Positions 60,430 through 64,000 of a stretch of 64,000 nt of DNA are shown here, piece after piece. The position numbers were made by a program, and so were the translations under genes. A model generated the notes under the pieces. It made no database searches. It saw only the letters and a list, made by a program, of their open reading frames with translations, and was not told the origin of the DNA. Source of the stretch: JBBDYQ01 sp035553855 (lineage in GTDB: Bacteria > Actinomycetota > Thermoleophilia > Solirubrobacterales > Thermoleophilaceae); assembly GCA_035553855.1 (NCBI GenBank), contig DATMJO010000081.1, positions 26,697-90,696 on the forward strand. Reading direction: 5' to 3'. Position 1 is the first letter of the stretch; each line of letters starts with the position of its first letter.

Positions 60430-61881
60430 ATGACAACCTCGACCCCCGACCCACGGCGCTGGGCAGCGCTCGCGGTGATCGCGGTCGCCCAGTTCCTCGT
60501 GATCATGGACACCTCGATCATCGGGGTCGCTCTTCCCGACATCCAGCGGGCGCTGGGCTTCAGCCAGGCGGACCTCTCCTGGGTGTTCAACGCCTACGTC
60601 GTCGCGTTCGGCGGCCTGCTGCTGCTCGGTGGGAAGCTGTCCGACGTCTTCGGTCCTCGCCGGATGTTCAGCGCGGGCTTCGTACTGCTCGTCGCCGGCT
60701 CGCTGGTCGCCGGGCTCGCGGAGTCGGCCGCTGTGGAGGTCATCGGGCGGGCCCTCCAGGGCGCGGCCGCGGCGGCGATCGCGCCAGCCGCGCTGACGCT
60801 CGTGATCGTGCTCTTCTCGCACGACCCGAAGGAGCTCACGAAGGCGCTCGGGCTCTACGGAGCGGCCGCCCCGGCGGGCGGCACCGCCGGCGTCTTCCTC
60901 GGCGGAGTGCTCACGGAGACGCTCGACTGGCGCTGGACGCTGCTCGTGAACGTGCCGATCGCGATAGCCGTGCTCGTGGCGGCGCCCCGCCTCCTGCCCG
61001 CGGGAGTGAGGCGGTCCGGGCGGATCGACATCGCCGGCGCCGTGACCGCGACGGCCGGCCTGGCGCTGACGGTGTTCGGCGTCGTCCGCGGCAACGAGCA
61101 GGGCTGGGGCTCGGCCGAGACGCTCGCGACGGTCGGCGGCGGCATCGCGCTGCTCGGCGTGTTCGCGGCGCTCCAGGCCTCGAGGCGCGATCCGCTGCTG
61201 CCGGGGTCGGTATTCCGCATCCCGAACCTGACCTCCGCGAACGCCGTGATGGCGATCCTGGGCGCCGCCTGGATCCCGATGTGGTTCACGGCGAACCTCT
61301 GGCTCCAGCAGGTGAAGGGCGCCGGTCCCTTCGAGGCGGGCGCCGCGCTCCTGCCGATGACCGTCCTCATCATGGTCGTGATGGTCGCGGTCGTGGCCCG
61401 CGTCATCGAGCGGGTGGGAGTGAAGCCGCCGATGGTCGCGGGGCTCGTGCTCCTCACGGCGGGGATCGCGCTGTTCGCGCTCGTCCCGTCCGACGGCTCG
61501 GGCTACGCGGGGGCGTTCCTGCCCGCGTCGCTCGTCGCGGCGCTCGGGATGTCCCTCACGTTCATCCCCGCCATGACCGCCGCGATCGGCGCCGCGCCGC
61601 CCGAGCAGGGCGGGCTGGCGTCGGGCATCGTCAACACGAGCTACCAGGTCGGCTCGGCTATCGGCCTGGCGGCGATCACGGCGATCTCGGTCGCCTACGG
61701 AGCCGACAAGGTGGGCGATCCGGCTGCGCTGACGGAGGGCTTCCGCGCCGGGTTCCTCGGCGCGGCCGGCCTCGCCGGCCTGGGCGCCGCCGTGGCAGCC
61801 GTCCTGATCCGCGCTCCGCGCGTCGGTGGGGCGGCGAACGCCGGCCAGGAGGCCGAGCCGGTCGAGGCGATCGCGGCCTAG
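60430..61881 (+). CDS. MFS drug/proton antiporter, DHA2 (14-helix) type
   Basis: 483 residues from ATG 60430, with AAGGAGG seven bases upstream. VIAVAQFLVIMDTSIIGVALPDI is the DHA2 opening; GGKLSDVFGPRRMF is motif A; LGLYGAAAPAGGTAGVFLGG is motif C of antiporters. About 14 helices. The CsoR/FrmR-like operator in its promoter suggests induction by a metal ion, aldehyde or reactive sulphur species, unlike the other MFS exporter at 44054. It ends before a strong hairpin. Confidence 0.9.
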   Translation: MTTSTPDPRRWAALAVIAVAQFLVIMDTSIIGVALPDIQRALGFSQADLSWVFNAYVVAFGGLLLLGGKLSDVFGPRRMFSAGFVLLVAGSLVAGLAESAAVEVIGRALQGAAAAAIAPAALTLVIVLFSHDPKELTKALGLYGAAAPAGGTAGVFLGGVLTETLDWRWTLLVNVPIAIAVLVAAPRLLPAGVRRSGRIDIAGAVTATAGLALTVFGVVRGNEQGWGSAETLATVGGGIALLGVFAALQASRRDPLLPGSVFRIPNLTSANAVMAILGAAWIPMWFTANLWLQQVKGAGPFEAGAALLPMTVLIMVVMVAVVARVIERVGVKPPMVAGLVLLTAGIALFALVPSDGSGYAGAFLPASLVAALGMSLTFIPAMTAAIGAAPPEQGGLASGIVNTSYQVGSAIGLAAITAISVAYGADKVGDPAALTEGFRAGFLGAAGLAGLGAAVAAVLIRAPRVGGAANAGQEAEPVEAIAA

Positions 61882-61889
61882 ACGGGATC

Positions 61890-61911
61890 GGGGGCGCCTT
61901 CGGGCGCCCCC
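61890..61911. terminator. Bidirectional hairpin with UUCG loop
   Basis: GGGGGCGCC, TTCG, GGCGCCCCC: a perfect nine-base-pair stem with a very stable tetraloop on the plus strand, between the convergent MFS and c-di-GMP genes. There is no T-run. Confidence 0.6.
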
Positions 61912-61953
61912 GGCCTCCCCTCTCCGCGCGGGCCCGCATGGCGCGCCGGGCGC

Positions 61954-63408
61954 TCAGACCGAGGCGAGTGCGACGACCGCCCGGCGCTCGACCAGGTCGC
62001 AGAAGACCTCGACGATCTCGGGGTCGAACTGCGATCCGGAGCAGCGGCGGAGCTCGGCGACCGCCTCCTCCGAGGGGCGGGCGTCCTGGTAGGGGCGCTT
62101 GGCGGTCATCGCCTCGAAGGCGTCCGCGACGAAGATGATCCGCGCCTCGAGGCTGATGGCCCCGCCGGCGATGCCCTCGGGGTAGCCGCCCCCGTCGTAG
62201 CGCTCGTGGTGCTGGCGCACCCAGGCCGCCTCGGTCGCGAGGCCGGCGTGGCTGAGGATGGCGGCGCCGATCGCCGGGTGCTGACGGATCTCGTCCCAGT
62301 CCTGGTCGGTGAGCAGCGTGTCCTTCGCGAGCGTCTCCGGCGGGACCCGGAGCTTGCCGATGTCGTGGAAGAACGCCGCCCGTCTGAGCCGGAGCATCCG
62401 CCGAGGCTCGAGCCCCAGCGCCGTGCCGATCGCGATTGCGTAGTAGGCGACGTTCTGCGAGTGGTCGCGCGTGTGGAGGGGCTCGCTGTCGAGCGTGTCG
62501 ACCAGCGGGTACAGGGGTGCGGCGAGCTCCGGGCCGTGCCCGCTCTCGCCGGAGACGACGACCTCGCTCGCGGACGCGCACAGGTTCTTGCCACACCGCT
62601 TCGCCCAGTAGAGCGCCTGGTCGGCGCTCGACCACAGATCACCCGGTGTCGTGGCATCGCCCGGCAGGGTGGCCGCGCCTACGGTGACCGTCACGCGCCG
62701 GGATTCGAGGCGGGGGTGGGAGCGGACGGCCTTGCGGGCGCGCTCGGCCACGATCAGCGCCTCGAGCTGGTCGGTCTCCGGGAGCAGCACCTGGAACTCG
62801 TCGCCGCCCACGCGCGCGAGCGTGTCGCTCGGGCGGATCGCCCCGCTCACGGCCGATGTCACGTCGAGCAGCACCTGGTCGCCCGCGGCGTGCCCCGAGG
62901 CGTCGTTGACGAGCTTGAAGTTGTCGATGTCGAGCGCGAGCATCGAGAGCGGGGTCCCCGAGCGGCTCCCCCTGCTCGCCTCCCGCGCCACCTGGCCTTC
63001 CATGAAGCGGCGGTTCCACGTGCCCGTGAGCTCGTCGCGGAGCGCGAGGCGCGCGAGGCGCTCGAGCTCGGCCGCGCTCGGCCGCGCTCGCCGGCTCACC
63101 TGGATGTCGAGCATGCGGAGCGCCGCGAACACGAACATCCAGCCGCCGGTGACCTGCATCACGTGGAAGGCTGCCTCGTGCGCCGCCACCGCTTCGCCGC
63201 TGATCATCGCGTGGGTCGCGATGTGCATGTGCGTGAGGCCGCAGCCGATGAAGAAGGCGACGGCGCCGAGGCGGAAGAGCGTCGCGAAGCGGCGGTTCGC
63301 GTTCGCGAGCTCGATCCGCGGGACGATCACGACCGCGATCGTGAAGTAGGCACCCGCAACCGCCACGGCCATGGCGATTCCGAGTATCTGAAGGGGTTCG
63401 ACGATCAT
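61954..63408 (-). CDS. Membrane GGDEF/HD-GYP bifunctional c-di-GMP enzyme with an ethylene-receptor-like sensor
   Basis: 484 residues from ATG 63408 (an in-frame ATG at 63465 overlaps the promoter). Residues 1-100 have three membrane helices with AYFTIAVVIV, then GCGLTHMHIATH (Cys56, His60, His62, His66). Residues about 120-280 are a GGDEF domain: RDELTGTWNRRF, the active site RVGGDEF (201-205), and an intact inhibitory site RPSD (192-195) five residues before it. Residues about 320-484 are HD-GYP: HTRDHSQNVAYYA, FFHDIGKL, HHERYDGGGYPEG. So it can in principle both make and break c-di-GMP. It is the only such enzyme in the window and a natural partner of the riboswitch at 51822. Confidence 0.93.
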   Translation of the reverse strand: MIVEPLQILGIAMAVAVAGAYFTIAVVIVPRIELANANRRFATLFRLGAVAFFIGCGLTHMHIATHAMISGEAVAAHEAAFHVMQVTGGWMFVFAALRMLDIQVSRRARPSAAELERLARLALRDELTGTWNRRFMEGQVAREASRGSRSGTPLSMLALDIDNFKLVNDASGHAAGDQVLLDVTSAVSGAIRPSDTLARVGGDEFQVLLPETDQLEALIVAERARKAVRSHPRLESRRVTVTVGAATLPGDATTPGDLWSSADQALYWAKRCGKNLCASASEVVVSGESGHGPELAAPLYPLVDTLDSEPLHTRDHSQNVAYYAIAIGTALGLEPRRMLRLRRAAFFHDIGKLRVPPETLAKDTLLTDQDWDEIRQHPAIGAAILSHAGLATEAAWVRQHHERYDGGGYPEGIAGGAISLEARIIFVADAFEAMTAKRPYQDARPSEEAVAELRRCSGSQFDPEIVEVFCDLVERRAVVALASV

Positions 63409-63455
63409 GGGTGAGGGCGGCCGGAGGCCAGGACCGGCGCCCTCCCATGAGTCAT

Positions 63456-63483
63456 CCTTCGGCATCTGAGGGGATTACTTGAG
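63456..63483 (-). promoter_or_regulatory. Sigma28-like promoter of the c-di-GMP gene
   Basis: On the minus strand CTCAAG (63483-63478), 14 bases, then GCCGAAGG (63463-63456). Counted as TCAA-N15-GCCGA the spacing equals the FliA consensus TAAA-N15-GCCGATAA. The transcript would start about 40 bases before the ATG at 63408. Confidence 0.5.
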
Positions 63484-63578
63484 GCGGGCGGTCCGCTCGA
63501 CATCCAGTCCAGTCCGCCTGGCGCGATTTCAGCCCGCGGTCGATAGCCGCGGAGACCGCGCGGGGCCACCATCTGCGC

Positions 63579-64000
63579 ATGGCCCCGCGCGACCGCCTCA
63601 GCTCCCTCGACGCCTCGTTCCTGCGCGTCGAGACCGAGAACGCCCACATGCATGTGGCCTGGAAGGGAATCTTCCAGCCGCACCCCGCCCGTCCGCGCCC
63701 GGCGCTGAGCACCCTGCGCGCGTCGGTCGCCTCCCGCCTGCGCCACGCCCCGCGCTTCCGCCAGCGGCTCGCGTTTCCGCCCTCGGCGCTCGGAGAGCCC
63801 TACTGGGTGGACGACCCGGGCTTCGACATCCGCCGCCACGTCACGAGCTGGCTCTCGCCGCGAACACAGGTCGGGCTCGGCCGCTTCGGGGAGCTTGCCG
63901 ACGAAGCCCTCTCCCAGCCGCTCGACCGCAATCACCCGCTCTGGCACATCCACCTCGTGCCGCGTCTCGAGGACGGGCGGGTTGGAATCCTCTGCAAGAT
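63579..64000 (+). CDS. Wax ester synthase/diacylglycerol acyltransferase (WS/DGAT), N-terminal part
   Basis: 140 residues visible from ATG 63579; the gene continues past the window. The opening DRLSSLDASFLRVETENAHMHVAW is the standard WS/DGAT N-terminus, and RLRHAPRFRQRLAFPP and PLWHIHLVPRLEDGRVGIL follow family order. The catalytic HHxxxDG motif should lie just beyond the edge. It esterifies acyl-CoA to fatty alcohols or diacylglycerol for storage lipid. It is divergent from the c-di-GMP gene with 170 bases between. Confidence 0.88.
   Translation, partial: MAPRDRLSSLDASFLRVETENAHMHVAWKGIFQPHPARPRPALSTLRASVASRLRHAPRFRQRLAFPPSALGEPYWVDDPGFDIRRHVTSWLSPRTQVGLGRFGELADEALSQPLDRNHPLWHIHLVPRLEDGRVGILCK

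Noticed and set aside
63409..63465. Longer start for the GGDEF/HD-GYP protein at 63465
   Set aside because: That ATG lies inside the proposed -10 element and the extra residues are polar and unlike a membrane-protein start; kept only as an alternative.

Overview
The window is very GC-rich by eye, with many GTG starts, gene-to-gene overlaps of the ATGA/GTGA type and TAnnnT boxes 7-12 bases before start codons. This fits a high-GC actinobacterium. The gene set (surface-polysaccharide genes, c-di-GMP signalling, selenoprotein formate dehydrogenase) would suit the Thermoleophilia/Solirubrobacterales, but the placement is inference and no marker gene settles it.

Left to centre (1-42779) is a large cell-surface glycan locus. 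It holds family 2 and family 4 glycosyltransferases, GT-C-like membrane proteins (DUF2142 and YfhO types), a Wzm/Wzt-type ABC exporter (11494-13568), methyltransferases, and one very tight plus-strand run of 13 genes (23234-42779). That run starts with an AsnB-type amidotransferase, a Gfo/Idh/MocA dehydrogenase, a DegT aminotransferase and a sugar epimerase. It continues through flippase-like and GT-C-like proteins, a PD40 propeller with RTX repeats, a deacetylase-like protein, a methyltransferase, a formyltransferase and a second YfhO-like protein. Embedded among these are a small HTH/nucleotidyltransferase pair with its own palindromic operator (10647-11499), a glycerophosphodiesterase, and a divergent DEAD-box helicase/fatty acid desaturase pair.

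The middle (42834-49423) is metabolic and regulatory: an L-2-hydroxyglutarate oxidase divergent from an MFS exporter, an amidase, an aldo/keto reductase, an SDR protein and a FliA/WhiG-type sigma factor. Convergent gene ends are filled by palindromes, some REP-like.

The right third (49672-64000) carries the most interesting signals. An ECF sigma factor is fused to a zinc-binding anti-sigma-like motif. A clear c-di-GMP-I (GEMM) riboswitch sits directly on the ribosome binding site of a secreted glycoside hydrolase. A sigma28-like promoter and a strong terminator bracket about 180 bases with no start codon, which is a candidate small RNA. A formate dehydrogenase operon reads through an in-frame UGA (selenocysteine 182) followed by a textbook SECIS hairpin, and its NrfD subunit gene is frameshifted by a templated inverted duplication. 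A CsoR-like palindrome precedes an MFS exporter. A membrane GGDEF/HD-GYP protein has a Cys-Gly-x-Thr-His motif resembling the ethylene-receptor copper site and its own sigma28-like promoter. The window ends inside a wax ester synthase/diacylglycerol acyltransferase gene.

The working model, which is inference, is that the FliA-type sigma factor, the c-di-GMP enzyme, the riboswitch-controlled hydrolase and the candidate RNA form one local circuit linking a signal to exopolysaccharide remodelling.
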